64,000 nt of DNA from the NCBI GenBank assembly GCA_030490835.1, contig CM059971.1, positions 119,754,564-119,818,563 of the forward strand. Reading direction: 5' to 3'. Within the stretch, counting starts at the first letter, position 1; every line of letters starts with the position of its first letter. A program made the translations under genes and the position numbers. The notes under the pieces were generated by a model, which had not been told where the DNA came from, made no database searches, and saw nothing but the letters and a program-made list of their open reading frames with translations. This DNA is from Annona cherimola. Lineage: Eukaryota > Streptophyta > Magnoliopsida > Magnoliales > Annonaceae. Below, piece by piece: positions 36,690 through 48,171 of this stretch.

Positions 36690-36970
36690 GGGTGTGTTTG
36701 GCAATTGACAAAAAATGTCAAGTTAAAATTTTTCAATATAAAACTTTTCACTTTCTATAGTTATCATATTTTTTAATCATTTTTTCACATTTTCCTAAAC
36801 AACTACCCTATTTTTCAATCATTTATACACAACTATCCACACAATTAACCTATCTATTTTAACTTTATTTTATTTACTACTCATCATTACCCCTATCATA
36901 TCACATCATTTGACAACTTTTACTCTTCAAATTTTTTCATCAAAAGTTTTATACATTACCAAACACATCC
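36690..36970. mobile_element. GGGTGTGTTTGG-type MITE, TAC target duplication
   Basis: GGGTGTGTTTGGCAATTGAC opens and ATTACCAAACACATCC closes it. TAC repeats on both sides (36687-36689, 36971-36973). The interior matches the other copies (CTATTTTTCAATCATTTATAC, AACCTATCTATTTTAAC). Confidence 0.75.
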
Positions 36971-37048
36971 TACATGTCGTGTATTTCAATTGCAAAGTTA
37001 GCTGTCTTTCAATTTGGTTGCAGGAATAAATTAAACCTTGACAGTCTT

Positions 37049-37358
37049 TTTTTTTTTTTTTTTTTTTGATGGGTATATAATTACATGTATCTCAACACAT
37101 ATTATACTTGAAGATCTGAGACATTCTTACAAATCTGGGAACACATAACGTCCCAAAGAAATCTGGAAGACACAGCTTCCAACAGCCACCTGGGAGACCA
37201 CCTGCTCCCACACTTTCCACCCGGGAGACCACCTTGCTCCCACACTCTCCACCCGGGAGACCACGCTCCCACGCCTATACGGGGATTCGATCCCCCGCCA
37301 GCCGCAGCTACGGCTGTCAGCGCCGCAGCTGGCGACCAACCGAGCTAGCCTCGGTTGG
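37049..37358 (-). mobile_element. Full-length tRNA-type SINE, 310 bp, 17-bp target duplication
   Basis: The minus strand begins with ACCAACCGAGGCTAGCTCGG, a tRNA-like A box (TAGCTCGGTTGGT), followed by a B box (GGGGATCGAATCCCC, near 37294) and ends in a long A tail (T run at 37049-37067). TAAACCTTGACAGTCTT flanks it (37032-37048, 37359-37375). The body has repeated GTGGGAGC..GTGGTCTCCC units. Same family as 48172-48488. Confidence 0.9.
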
Positions 37359-37754
37359 TAAACCTTGACAGTCTTGATCAAAGGGCGGCTTCCAAAAATT
37401 GCACCGGCCAAAATCATTTTGCGTGGCCCCGTATATTAAAATTGTAAGTACGTGGTGGCTTGCAACTGTTGGAGGAGGATTTTAGTATTAATTAATTAAG
37501 CTGGCATATTGTCAAAAGATGTGTCGAATAAAGCAACTGGTGGCTGATGAGTTTAAAGCTCATGGTTATAATCAACAATTGCGATGAAGCTCATCGTCCT
37601 AATGGCGGTAGTCAATTTAATTCCAATTTTTTTTAATTATTCAATCGGAAATTTTACTTTTAATATATTTTTCATTTAATTTTTATAAATCAAGCTCATG
37701 AATCATTACGAATCTACTTCTATTATCAAAGAGGCGACTAAAGCTCTCATACAT

Positions 37755-38995
37755 TAGGGGTGCAACTCTACCAGATTTGAGTGAAAACACTAAGCCTACC
37801 GGATTTATGTGAACTGAAACTTTAACTCTAATATTAGAACCCGAGTTTGAGTCAAGTTCAGACTGAGTTGCTGTTAATTTCGGTCTTGATTTGGGGTTAA
37901 AGTTTGAGTTATTATCAAACTAAATAGAAGTTGAAATTACCAACAGAGATAAAAAATTTTAAAACATTATTGCATTAGCATATGAATAATTTACATGTGA
38001 ATATATTTATATTACTTATGATGTATTTAGTTTTGATAAAAGTTGATCTTTTAATTAAAAGATAATTCTAAATATAATGACCGTAATAAATTTACACATA
38101 ACAATCAAGGTAATGTTATAAAAAATTAAAATAAGAAAAATAAATGAGATTACGTGAAATTATTATCTAAAGTTTAATAAAAGTGAGACTTATATAATCG
38201 TAGTTAATTAGTATATATGTAATAAATTCAAAAAGTTGATATATTTGTACTTATTTGCAAATAAAGTTAATGTAGATGTAATATATTCAACTTTTATGGA
38301 CAAGTGTATATAAAGTTTAGGTTTTAGAATAGATGTTTTACACTTTAATTAGATTATGATTATATAGAATAACTCTTATTACAATTATAGTTTAAATACT
38401 TAATGTATAAATAAATATAATTATTTTCATAAAGAAAAGTAATCCTGTTAGCCCGGGCTAAGCAAATACTCCACTTAGCGTACTTCAAAAAAGTTATTTA
38501 TAATAAAAAAAATTTATTTTTTCTTCATACACTTATTTATTTAAGTGTATTTAACATATAACTAAGTTTGATTATTTTTGGATATATTTATATTTTTTTG
38601 AGATTTTTAAACATTTATGTATATATTTAAAATACTTTTATCTTGAACAAATCTAAAAAATATATATATATATATCAAAAAATTGTAAAATTTGGTATAT
38701 ATGTTAAATACGCTTATATAAACAAGTATATGAAAAAACAAAAAAAACGGTTGTAAATGAATTTTTTGAGATGGGCTAAACCAAGTTAAAAAAATCATTC
38801 ATCTTTAATGAATTAGGAAAAATATCTGGTTTGAACCAGGTTGGATTTTGGTATCAAGTTCATGTAAACCTGATATTAGTTTTGAGTTTTCTCGGATTGA
38901 GTTGAAGTCGGATTTAATTTTAAAATTTTAAAAAATAAAACTCAAATTTGGTTTCAAAACCAGGTCGGGTTAGGTAATACTAAGTTGCACCTCTG
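37755..38995. mobile_element. hAT-like non-autonomous element carrying a nested foldback MITE
   Basis: The left end TAGGGGTGCAACTCTACC pairs with the right end ACTAAGTTGCACCTCTG. The flanking 8-mers TCATACAT (37747-37754) and CCACACAT (38996-39003) agree at 6 of 8 bases, fitting an old insertion. The element at 38438-38802 sits inside it, so roughly 870 bp is the original length. No transposase frame. Confidence 0.6.
38438..38802. mobile_element. Foldback MITE, GTTAGCCCGGGCTAAGC family, inside the 37755 element
   Basis: Starts near AAGTAATCCTGTTAGCCCGG and carries the family arms TACACTTATTTATTTAAGTG and the inverse TTATATAAACAAGTATATG; the right end GATGGGCTAAACCAAG is decayed. Same family as 29508 and 56895. 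Confidence 0.65.
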
Positions 38996-39003
38996 CCACA
39001 CAT

Positions 39004-39665
39004 GAAGGACACGGCTCCCACACGTGCGGACCAAACTCCAAACATGGGAGTCCACGCCTCGGGCAAGATGCTGGCACAATCCCATTTGCTTGGACTGCGT
39101 GCACCATTCTTTGCAGGCTAGAAAACATTGCTAACATTATTATTATTGTGTTGATTGGGAAAATGTTCTCACTGGACGACACTAAAAGAAAATTTATTTT
39201 AAATCCTATTATTTTGGTTGCCACAATAAGTGTTGGCAATCATTTACCAAGTTCGCTGCTAACGACTATTCAATTTGTTGTGGAATATTTTAGCCTGCTG
39301 ATTATAATACGTGCGGCCGAAATTATATTTTAAAATTAATTTTTTTTAAATATATTTATGGACCTCAATTAGGGCCTCGTCTAGGTTTTCTTTCCTGTAA
39401 AATTTGACCATTCTTAAAATTTATTTAATATTTTTTTTATTTTTAAAAATAAAAAAATATGACGCGAATACATGCACCCTTCACTCGGACATTGGCCTGA
39501 TTTGAAGAGAAGTCTCAAACTAACTCCACATAAAGAGGGGGATCATAAACATAACTCAGGTTGTGGCTTGTTACTTGTTTCGCTGGCAGTTTATTGCCTA
39601 ATTTACCAGGGGCGTACAACCAACTCGATATAATGCATACACCGCCATTTCATCTTATCATACTC
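39004..39665. other. Intergenic sequence, nothing recognised
   Basis: No gene or element borders were seen. Confidence 0.45.
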
Positions 39666-39669
39666 AGGC

Positions 39670-40008
39670 CTGATCATTTTAGACCGATTTAAAACACATA
39701 CTTTTATTTATTTTTAAGTTTTTTATAAAATTATTATTCTAGTTCTGTTTAATTTATAAACCAATTTTAAAGATGTATATATTTATTTTAAAATTTTAAA
39801 TATAAGAGTATTTTAATTATTTTAAATTGTTAAAATATGACTAGAATACTCTTATGTTTAAAAATCCAAAGAAAATACATACATCTTCAAATTTGATAAA
39901 AATCGATTTATAGATTAAACACAACTAGATTAATCGTTTTGTAATAAAAAATAAAAAATATGTTTTTGAATCTCATTTCAGACCAGTTTAAAATGATCAT
40001 TTTGTTAC
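39670..40008. mobile_element. Foldback element related to 23720-24134
   Basis: The ends CTGATCATTTTAGACCGATTT and CAGACCAGTTTAAAATGATCA are inverted, as are internal parts such as TATAAGAGTATTTTAATTAT and TAGAATACTCTTATGTTTAA. The internal TATAAACCAATTTTA-type core parallels the element at 23720. The small GACCGGTC hairpin is degenerate. Target duplication not seen. Confidence 0.6.
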
Positions 40009-40009
40009 A

Positions 40010-41390
40010 GATAAAGTTATATATAATCAATTTACGATAATGCAAACATGGCTTCTGTTGTTGCTGATTTGTTTCATCTTTATCAAGTTCCGTTCACCAG
40101 TGGTGTGTAAAATCATCAACTTAAGTCTCATTCTGCCTCTAGTTTATATATGGTTCGTTTTTATCTTAGGATACACCATTTTATACATGGTTTTTTATGG
40201 TAATTTTTTTTTTTTTTTGCTTGACAAGGGTAAAATACATATACCCATAATTTTTTTCTTATTTGTTTACACCCACGAGCCTTCGAAAATTTTAAATATA
40301 CCTCATATTTTACCTTAAATTTTATTTATACTCATCGATCCGTTAAAAGAGATGCTAGCCCTTATAAAATAACGAATATGATCAAGCATTAATATAATTT
40401 GAGGTTAATTTACTCAAAGCTAAAATTTATATTTAAATAATATATAATTTTATAACTATAAAAGTACTAAAATTTTATTGGAGCGCGGATTTTTAACTAT
40501 AGAATCATAATTAAGATTTAGGTATATTCGTTATTTCACTCGAGGTTAACACTTACTTTAACGGGTTCCTAAACGTACGCATAAATATCACTTTAAACAA
40601 AAAATGTAGGCATAAACAGAATTTCAAACAAAATAGGTTGATATATTTGAAATTTTTTAAATTTTGGAGGTATAAATAAAATTAAAGGTAAAATTTATGA
40701 ATATGTGTGAAATTTGTCCAAATCATTATGATAAATATGTCAATCAAGAAGAAAACTACTGAAATCTATACACATACATTTATAATTTTTGTAGGAAAGG
40801 AAATGTAGCAGGTAGTAGCAGAGAACATTTATAATTTTGTAGGAAAGGAAATGTAGCAGGTAGTAGTAGAGAACAGATTGATAGATACATTTGCAGATAT
40901 GGAAGTGAACAAGTAATTATTGATCTTATGAGTGATTAATTATGTGCTACAATAGAATTATGATATAATCAAGAATTAATTTTGGACTAATAAAATTAAT
41001 TTAATTGATAACAAACTACGAAAATTTTTAATAGGGATATAAGCGGTGTAGATATTGGAGATTTTAGCTTGGATTTCCATTTTGTGTCCACTTCGATAAT
41101 TAATCAAAATCTTACTCATTCGTTTTTTTAGCATATTTTGGTTTTAATACGATACTTAAATCATTTCACCAGATTCTTCGGTAGATTATACCTGCTAAAA
41201 ATGTGGAGTCACGTGCAAATAAAAAAATGCTAGACTTATTCATGTATGCATAAGAATATAATAATAATTTGTAAAATTATTTATCTATTAAAATATAAGA
41301 ATAATTCTTGAAGTCATTTATCATGTAAGAATTATATTTTAGAATATGCAGCTTTTGAATTCATATGTAAACAAATACTTTTTAATCATT
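40010..41390. other. AT-rich intergenic sequence with one short tandem duplication
   Basis: Apart from the 40776-40873 duplication, no gene or element ends were identified. Confidence 0.45.
40776..40873. repeat. Tandem duplication, 48/49-bp unit, two copies
   Basis: ACATTTATAATTTT(T)GTAGG followed by AAAGGAAATGTAGCAGGTAG occurs twice in a row, with one T indel and one base change near the end (CAGAGA / TAGAGA). Confidence 0.85.
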
Positions 41391-41775
41391 TTTTTATAAA
41401 ATAAGAATACTTTTTAATCATTCATATACAACTACATATACAACTAACTTAACTTTATTCTTTTTACTCATCATCATTATACATCATCATCATTTTCATT
41501 AACTTTATTCTTTTTACTCATCATCATTACCCATCATCATCATTTACATATACAACTAACTTAACTTTATTCTTTTTACTCATCATCATTATCTATCATC
41601 ATCATTTTCATTAACTTTATTCTTTTTACTCATCATCATTACCCATCGTCATCATCATTCATCATCATTACCCATCATCATCATTTTCATGTTATATCAC
41701 ATCATTTTTTATTAATTTAATAACTTTTATACAAACTTTTCATCATAAAATTTACCTCTCCAAACCCTTCCTATG
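41390..41775. mobile_element. GGTGTGTTTGG-type MITE expanded by internal tandem repeats
   Basis: Family-type interior (CTTTTTAATCATTCATATACA, AACTTAACTTTATTC) and a TTTACCTCTCCAAACCCTTCC end are present. Its centre is amplified: ACATATACAACTAAC starts at 41434 and again at 41546 (112-bp period), and AACTTTATTCTTTTTACTCA occurs at 41451, 41501, 41563 and 41613, followed by CATCAT runs to about 41690. Confidence 0.55.
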
Positions 41776-42059
41776 TTAATTTTATAGATTTGAATACATG
41801 GTCCCCTCACAGTGCCATGAGTACATTTTCACATGCAAACTATGTGGATTATAGTTGAAATTTTAAAAAATGAACTTTGTAATTATAATCGAACTATGCG
41901 AGAATTCTACAAATTTCCTAATTTTTTGTACACGAAAGGTTCAACTTTCTTTCTTCTTTTATTTTTTTTTCCTAAAAAAAGTAAAAGAGAAGCATGCTAT
42001 TTATCCAAAATTCGCATCGATTTCTGCCTGCCCAATTGAGTGGATAAAGCTATTTCAAA

Positions 42060-42480
42060 TGTTGTGATTCTGTCAACATAACCCAAGTAGGATTACCATA
42101 GGCACCACGATCAACTACGAAATGGGCATGGGATGTACGTAGCAGTATTAGCAGTGCCAGCGCTTTACCAGGATCCCAACGACGGCTACCGACCATGTAA
42201 TCGGCCACCTGAAGCAGGGAACCAGCACTACTCTGAAAACGCCCAGCCCTGCTACAAGTTGTAAAAGGAGACGGACGATGCCCGCAGAATCGGATCGATT
42301 CCGTTTGCAACCCTGCAACGCTCTCAGCTGGGCAACGCCACATGTCCAACATGCAACACGAAATGAAACAAACACCTTGGGGCATTCGCAACCCAACACT
42401 TCGACAAATCCAAGAAGGGACACGTCACGAGGCAAGGCATTCACGATAACGTGCTAAATTACATCAACCAGAAACAAGGG
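42060..42480. other. GC-normal block downstream of the AWPM-19 gene
   Basis: About 420 bp with clearly higher GC than flanks, just 120 bp beyond the AWPM-19 stop codon. Open frames of about 100 codons exist on the minus strand, but none resembles a known protein. It could be an extended 3' UTR, a non-coding transcript or a decayed gene. Confidence 0.35.
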
Positions 42481-42601
42481 GCAACGAAATTCGGATAAAG
42501 AAGTGCTGCGAATGTACAAACTACAAAGCCATTGCCATGGCCATAAACAACTACCTAGTACCTACTCTCTAAATAACCAACGTAACCATGAGCTTCCAAG
42601 T

Positions 42602-43370
42602 TCAAACCCTAGTGGTGCCCTTTAGGCCTGGGTCCACGCCACCCGCAGCTCCAGCCCCAGTCCCAACTACATAATCAGAGTCACGGTAGCCCGGCCCGTA
42701 CTTGCTGCTGAAAATTCCCGCATGCAAGATCAGCACATAGACCAGCTGAGTGAAAGTGAGTATGATGATGAAGGCTTCCAGTACTCTGAGTCTCCACCCT
42801 CTGTGACCGCCGATTGCGATTTCCTTGCAAGCCAACCTGAATCACAACCGAATGAAATTAAAAACGGTTCATGTAGCATTGCACGACATGAATCTTGTAT
42901 TAGCTCGTGAATAGCTGTGTATGTATGCTACCCAAATGCCAGTGCTGTGATAGCCCATGCAACAAGGGAGGAGGAGGCCGCCGCGGCAAGACTATCGTTC
43001 CTCCATGCTCTGATATGGTTACCGCCTGCCAACTTTGAGACGATCCCTATCACTCCCGCCAGAATTGCAAATATCAGAAAGTAGAATGTTGCACCATTGC
43101 CTGCAACACCTGAACAAACAAAACCAATGCCGAAAAGCACTCATGCCAAGAGCTAGCACGCAAGCGGCAGGAATTGAGAAGCCAGCATGCATGTGATAGA
43201 TTCAAACGAAAAAAAGGGCAAGGTTGTTGGAAAGGTATACCGGGGTAGTTGGTCATGCCGTTGATGAACTTGTTGAGATTCCAACTAGCAAGTCCCACGA
43301 CAATGATGTACATGATCAAGTTTAGGAACAGAAGTGGCCCTGCTATGTTCCTACCAACCGTCTGCGCCAT
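42602..43370 (-). CDS. AWPM-19-like (PM19L) four-helix plasma membrane protein
   Basis: Plant AWPM-19 family: small integral membrane proteins linked to ABA response, seed maturation, dormancy and freezing or drought tolerance. Exons 43241-43370, 42932-43109 and 42602-42836, with introns of 131 and 95 bp; phases 1 and 2 join without a stop, giving 180 residues, the usual length. Visible membrane segments: about 9-30 (AGPLLFLNLIMYIIVVGLAS), 50-70 (TFYFLIFAILAGVIGIVSKL), 88-105 (SSSLVAWAITALAFGLAC) and 118-140 (LEAFIIILTFTQLVYVLILH). Family signatures are AQTVGRN at the start, SKLAGGNHIRAWRNDSLAAA, GGHRGWRLR and FSSKYGPGYRDSDY. The tail is Gly/Ala-rich. The chosen ATG (MAQTVG) matches the family; an in-frame ATG 33 bp upstream (43403) is probably not used. 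Confidence 0.95.
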
Positions 43371-43530
43371 CCTCTCTCCCGGTCCAAGCTCCCTTCGCCG
43401 CAAGCAGTATAGTCTTCTACGCTACCGATGTCCTAGAACTAGCAATGTTGCGCCACCTTCGATCTATTCCTCCCTCGCGGCAGCCGAATACATGCAGAAC
43501 TAAAAGGGCCCGAGAAGGTGAGGAACAGTG

Positions 43531-43706
43531 ACGCGTGTTGGCTGACGAGGGACTTCGGCAGCAGCTTCGGGAGCACTGTCTTACACGTGTTTATGCACGC
43601 GTCCACTATGCTTTTATGTTTCCCATGCTGCCGCCGCCGCTGGCTTTGGCAGGCCCAGATTGCTCCATACGTGAAAGATCATATCATGCCCCTACTTTGA
43701 CGCGTC
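43531..43706 (-). promoter_or_regulatory. ABRE and CE3-like cluster upstream of AWPM-19
   Basis: Within 160-340 bp upstream of the ATG: ACGCGTG at 43531-43537 (plus orientation), ACACGTGT at 43583-43590, CACGCGT at 43596-43602 (reads ACGCGTG on the gene strand), TACGTG near 43668-43673 and GACGCGTC at 43699-43706. ACGTG-core ABREs combined with ACGCGTG (CE3-like) are known to give ABA-responsive transcription in plants, which suits this gene family. Function here is inferred. Confidence 0.55.
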
Positions 43707-44014
43707 TTGGGCCGAACACAAATTTAGTTAGTATACCATGAATGAGCCTGGTCATGTTGAAATGGGCTGGTTCTATTTCAAAATGACTGGAATACATGCA
43801 GAAATTATGAAGTCTTCGACCGTTTTTCTTTTCTGATTGTTAACTCTTCAAACCTTTAATCATCGTGAGACTTCATACCCACGTCAACAGAACGGCTTCC
43901 CAGTACGATTTAGCAGTCCTACCAAAAAAGGAGATTGCACATGCAACCACAACTCAGAAACCAACAACGGCAAAGCCCAAATGAAGAGACTGTTGGCAGG
44001 TTTGTTTGGTGTTT

Positions 44015-44071
44015 AATTTGTCCTGGGACATAAACTTAAAAAAAAAAAAAAAAAAAATTTGTCCTGGGACA
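44015..44071. mobile_element. Poly(A) micro-insertion with 16-bp target duplication
   Basis: AATTTGTCCTGGGACA occurs at 44015-44030 and 44056-44071. Between them is only TAAACTT followed by about 20 A. This is the footprint of L1-type retroposition of an almost fully 5'-truncated molecule. Confidence 0.75.
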
Positions 44072-44074
44072 GAA

Positions 44075-45424
44075 TCATTCCCCTCCTTTACGCATGCACA
44101 TGCATGTTGCAACTACTGCCTGCTAGCACGTTTACTTGGCTGTTATACTGAGTGAATTCAGCTAGATGGCTAACTCGTGTTTGAATTTCTAATGAGTTTT
44201 AGTCCATTTATCTTGGGGCTAGCCAAAAGCTGGAAATGGTAGTGACAGACCGTTCACAGGCCCATCTTTAGTCCGCCACAGGCCTAGGCAATTCGGCCTA
44301 TGCACCTGCAAATTCAGGCTACAGGTACTAATGATTACAGTAATCCATTTGTCCAACTTTTTTATAAATGAGTTTGGGCTGAAATTTTTAAATAAATAGA
44401 TTATGATTCGCCAACTTGTTCAATTGTTAAATTAAATAAACGGATCAGGGTTGAAATTTTATAACTCATCAACTCGTTTAATTCGTTCAACTCGTTTAAC
44501 TCAATTAAATTATATATATATATAAATATAAACACATTGATTATTTTTTCCACTAAGTCTTCTTTTTGCCACTTAATTTTCATTTTTTCGTTGTTACTCT
44601 AATTCCATTTTCTCGTTACTGCCCTAGTTTTGTTTCTCCTACACCGAAAACACTATCTTGCTGCTTTCTGCGAGATCATCGCTTGACTCTTCAGGTCGTC
44701 TGCTATATGATCCGTTGATAACTTGCTAACATGTTTATTAAATGAGTTGTAAATGAGTTAGAATTGAGTTTTTTAAATGAGTTAATAGATTAAGTTGAGA
44801 TATTTTAAATGGATCGGGATAGCTTCCAACTCCATCCGTTAATACCACCTAATTCAGGCAAACTCCATCCGTTAACAACCCTAATTCAGGCATGTCTTTC
44901 AGCTGCTCTAAATACTGAAAAATAGGGAAGAGCACAAAGGCGAGCGCGTCACTGGTATTTTTCGAACTATGTACATAAAAAAGTTCCAAGCTTGCCTATT
45001 CCGCATCAACATAGAAGGAAAACCTTATCAGTTTAATAGATGAAACAAAATTGATAAATCCGCAAAATGGCAGTAAAAGTAGCTTTTCTCTATGGATGAC
45101 AATACTGCAATCAATCTATGTTGTACCCAGAACCATTACAACAAGTTGTAACCATTTTGCCATTATGAACTGAATATTTTCATAAATGCACAGATCGTTG
45201 GGGTGTCAGTAGAAGGCAGAATGTCCCGCTGGAGTTGGGATATATCATGGAACTGCTTCAATACCAAGAGAATTCAATTCACAGCAGATATGAGTGACAA
45301 GCAAGAATAGATGCCAGTTGCCTTCAGCACACTTCCAACCCCGCACCCCGCACCCCGCCCACCCCTCCTTGTTCTCATGCACCCATCCACTCAATTCCCC
45401 ATTCAAGTTTTGACTTCAGCTGCA
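44075..45424. other. Intergenic between FBT 3' end and AWPM-19 promoter
   Basis: 44340-44880 holds AT-rich sequence with repeated CGTTTAACTC / GAGTTAATAG and CCATCCGTTAA motifs, reminiscent of hAT-type MITEs but without clear ends. The rest probably includes the FBT 3' UTR (45200-45424). No gene seen. Confidence 0.45.
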
Positions 45425-47449
45425 TTAAGAAAGATTTCTCAGATCACCTGCCTTGCTAGCAGGCAGAAGGACCATTCTTCTTCTCCTTCTACTGTTCCTT
45501 CCCTTCCCCACAGGCCGTGACATTGGTATGTGAGAAATCCATCCCAAAGGCACCAAGGCTGCCACAAATTGCAGCATAATTCCAACAGGCAAATTTGAGT
45601 AGTTCTCTGATGATAGCCCAATCAAATTCGCCACCCCAACACCTAAAAACCCACTGAATATTGAAGATAAACACAGCGCAGAGGCTAAGAATGCAATAAG
45701 TGATCCCTCACACCCCTTTGGGCATACGCTTGCAAACAGCACTGAGAATGGCAAGATCTTAAATTGAGCAACAGCTTCTGCTAAGGCAGACACACATAGG
45801 ACATAGGATTCATTTGAAATTCCACATCTGAGATTGAGCTGCTTTGCTAAGAAGAAGTCTGACAGAACAGAGATAGCATATGCAAGCTGTACGCCAAATA
45901 TCAGTTTCCGCATGGGAATCCTTTTCAAGGTTCGATTGTACAAGACAGTGGCAGACAATACCATTAGCTGTCCTATCACTTTAGACAAGCCAATGATTGA
46001 AGGATCAAGATTTAGACACTGCATTTGGAAACAGAAGATGGTTCCTGATAACATTGGAACAACCGCAATGGATGCTACAACCCAAGCCATGGGACGAAAA
46101 ATATGTTCTTCGCTGATTGCAGTCAGCAGATTGGAAAACTGTTTGCTCAGACTATCTGATATTGGTTTTTTAACCAGGCGACTGCATGTCTGTGAGGATG
46201 CATTGATCGAGTTCTCCCTTGTAGATGAGGAAAGTAAAAGTTGGAACGAAAGTAGGAGAGAAAATACAAGAAACAGAAGTTTGGGCTGTTGCATCTTCTG
46301 CAAGAAGAATCCTCCAGACAAGTTTCCTAATATCCCACCAGCAGCCAGAACCATAAATGCATAGGATTGCAGCTCACCCACTTTCTGTTTTTTACTGAAT
46401 TCGGTAATGAGAGCATCAATTGCAACTTCTGTAAAGGATGCACCAAGGTTGCTCAACAAAATGCATGCCATTGGAATTGTAAGAGTTTCACCAGCAATTG
46501 GAATCAGTGCTAGTGTTCCCCACGACAGAAGCTGCAAAAGGACTGCAGATATGGGTAAAAATTAGATTACGAAGGTTAGATGGACATAAAACACCACATG
46601 ATATGACATGCACATTTAAAACAAACATGGTTTATCTGTGCAAGAAGGCGAGCTCTTTTTCTGCACACCGAATACGGGGGTGCAAGGTGCCAACTAAAAA
46701 ACTGCACATAGCAATCTTTTGAGCTCTGCATCCTTGTTAAATCCATACCACCGATTTCATTCCCACGGGTTTGAGTTTTCAGCGTTTCAATTGAAAATCG
46801 CTCTCAAGAAGATAGGTGTACCCCATTATCATCCTTCAACCCATCAGAACAGTCCGGTTTGAGTGATAAGAGCATTCGGAATGTGGAATTTGCAGAGGCA
46901 GTACACGAGAAGTGGAACGCGAAACAACTAACCTCCAAAGGATACGTAAGGGACTCTGCTAGCACCACCGATGCAAACAATGTCAATAAGAACACCATAC
47001 AGGGGCTTGGCTACCATTGGCAGGTTGGCAGAGTACTGCACCAATTGCAATGTTGAAGGATGCAGGTTAAGGCCTTGGGCCAAGTGGAAGTTGAGTGCCA
47101 GCCAAGGGAAGCATCTGAAGCCTTGGATCCAATACCCAAAACCACATAAGACCAACGCCTTGGAGTTGCCCAGACGGAGAAAATGACGACCACTGTCGCT
47201 GCTGCCATTGCTCCTGAGAGGAATCTTCTGAGGAGGCTTGGAAGGTGGTGGCGGGTTTAAGAGAGGCTTTAAGGGATTGGTGTTTGGTCTTGTGGAGTTG
47301 TGAGCATTAGAACATGAGATTTTTGGGTGTTGACAGGAATTGAAGATGGAGAAGAGGGGTAGAGATCCTGGTGCTTTCGCGGTTTTGGGGGTGATTGGAA
47401 GGAGATGGTGTTTGGAATTTGGAGTGTGAATCCTCTGGATCGTGATCAT
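45425..47449 (-). CDS. Folate-biopterin transporter family protein, probably chloroplastic (FBT8/9-like)
   Basis: FBT/BT1 family within the major facilitator fold; proven members (AtFBT1, cyanobacterial Slr0642) move folates, but the substrate of this subgroup is not established. Two exons, 46933-47449 and 45425-46542, with a 390-bp intron in phase 1, give 544 residues. Residues 1 to about 95 are rich in Ser, Pro, Asn and basic residues with few acids, fitting a plastid transit peptide. About 12 hydrophobic helices follow. Typical segments are ALVLCGFGYWIQGFRCFPWL, the SANLPMVAKPLYGVLIDIV loop that matches the family's KPLxG motif, RVPYVSFG, SNLGASFTEVAIDALITEF, and the late SVCPKGCEGSLIAFLAS, the PxGCEG signature. 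A basic C-terminal tail RNSRRRRRM is present. The frame is intact. Confidence 0.93.
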
Positions 47450-47552
47450 ATTTAGTGCTTGATTAAGGTTGTTATCAGGCTGGTTTCCAAAAATTAGGAG
47501 GAAAAGAGGGATCGGTTGCCAAGGTCAAATGCTGTGTGAGAGAGAAAGCTGG

Positions 47553-47560
47553 CTATATAG
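47553..47560 (-). promoter_or_regulatory. TATA box candidate of the FBT gene
   Basis: CTATATAG on the gene strand, 104 bp upstream of the ATG at 47449, leaving room for a leader of about 70 nt. Confidence 0.45.
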
Positions 47561-47569
47561 TGTGCCAAT

Positions 47570-48154
47570 CCGAGCGCGGGGGGAGCGCTGGTGTATGCAG
47601 CCCCATGCCAACCAGCGATGCCGGCGGCGCACGTAGCCTGCAACAAAAGAAGATCCGGGCAAGCACCCAAATTGGGTATTGGAAGAATGATCCAGGCCAT
47701 TGATGTGGGGACCCTACAGGGCGAATCTCTTAGAGAATTGATCCGTTTGGGCCCACTTTGATGGGAACAGAGAAGCACTGCTGTGAGCGAAAGCCGAATC
47801 AACATCATAGAGATTCATCTGGAAAAAAAAATCCAAGATCGGCGGTTAAGATCTTGCGGCAGATGGTCCAGGGCATGGTACCACCACAGGCAAATGCCCT
47901 TGATCACTGCATCTTCTTAATGTCATATAGATGGGCCATGCCTCGGAGATCTCCCACATTGGCGGATACAACCATTTCCCCACCTCTCGTGGCCCTTTCC
48001 TGTTCTCCTTTTCTCTGTCTCTTAGGGGCGAAGGAAGTGGTGGCTATAGCATTTTTGAAGAAATCTCTCTCTGTGATGATTGCAGGAGAAGAACGGTCCG
48101 GATGACTCACATCGTGTCCTCCATTCGAATTACCAAACGCTTGTGTATGAATTG
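47570..48154. other. FBT upstream region
   Basis: GC-normal sequence upstream of the FBT gene. Open frames on both strands (for example minus 47494-47808) show no recognisable domain and overlap the promoter, so I treat them as chance. Confidence 0.45.
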
Positions 48155-48171
48155 CAGAGGGTTGAGGACTT

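Noticed and set aside
41434..41690. CRISPR-like spaced repeats
   Set aside because: The units are contiguous tandem copies of MITE sequence in a plant genome, without unique spacers.
45834..46364. 176-codon plus-strand ORF
   Set aside because: Lies opposite exon 2 of the folate-biopterin transporter; no independent protein similarity.
47494..47808. 104-codon minus-strand ORF upstream of the transporter
   Set aside because: Overlaps the TATA box and likely transcription start of the transporter gene; low-complexity hydrophobic composition.
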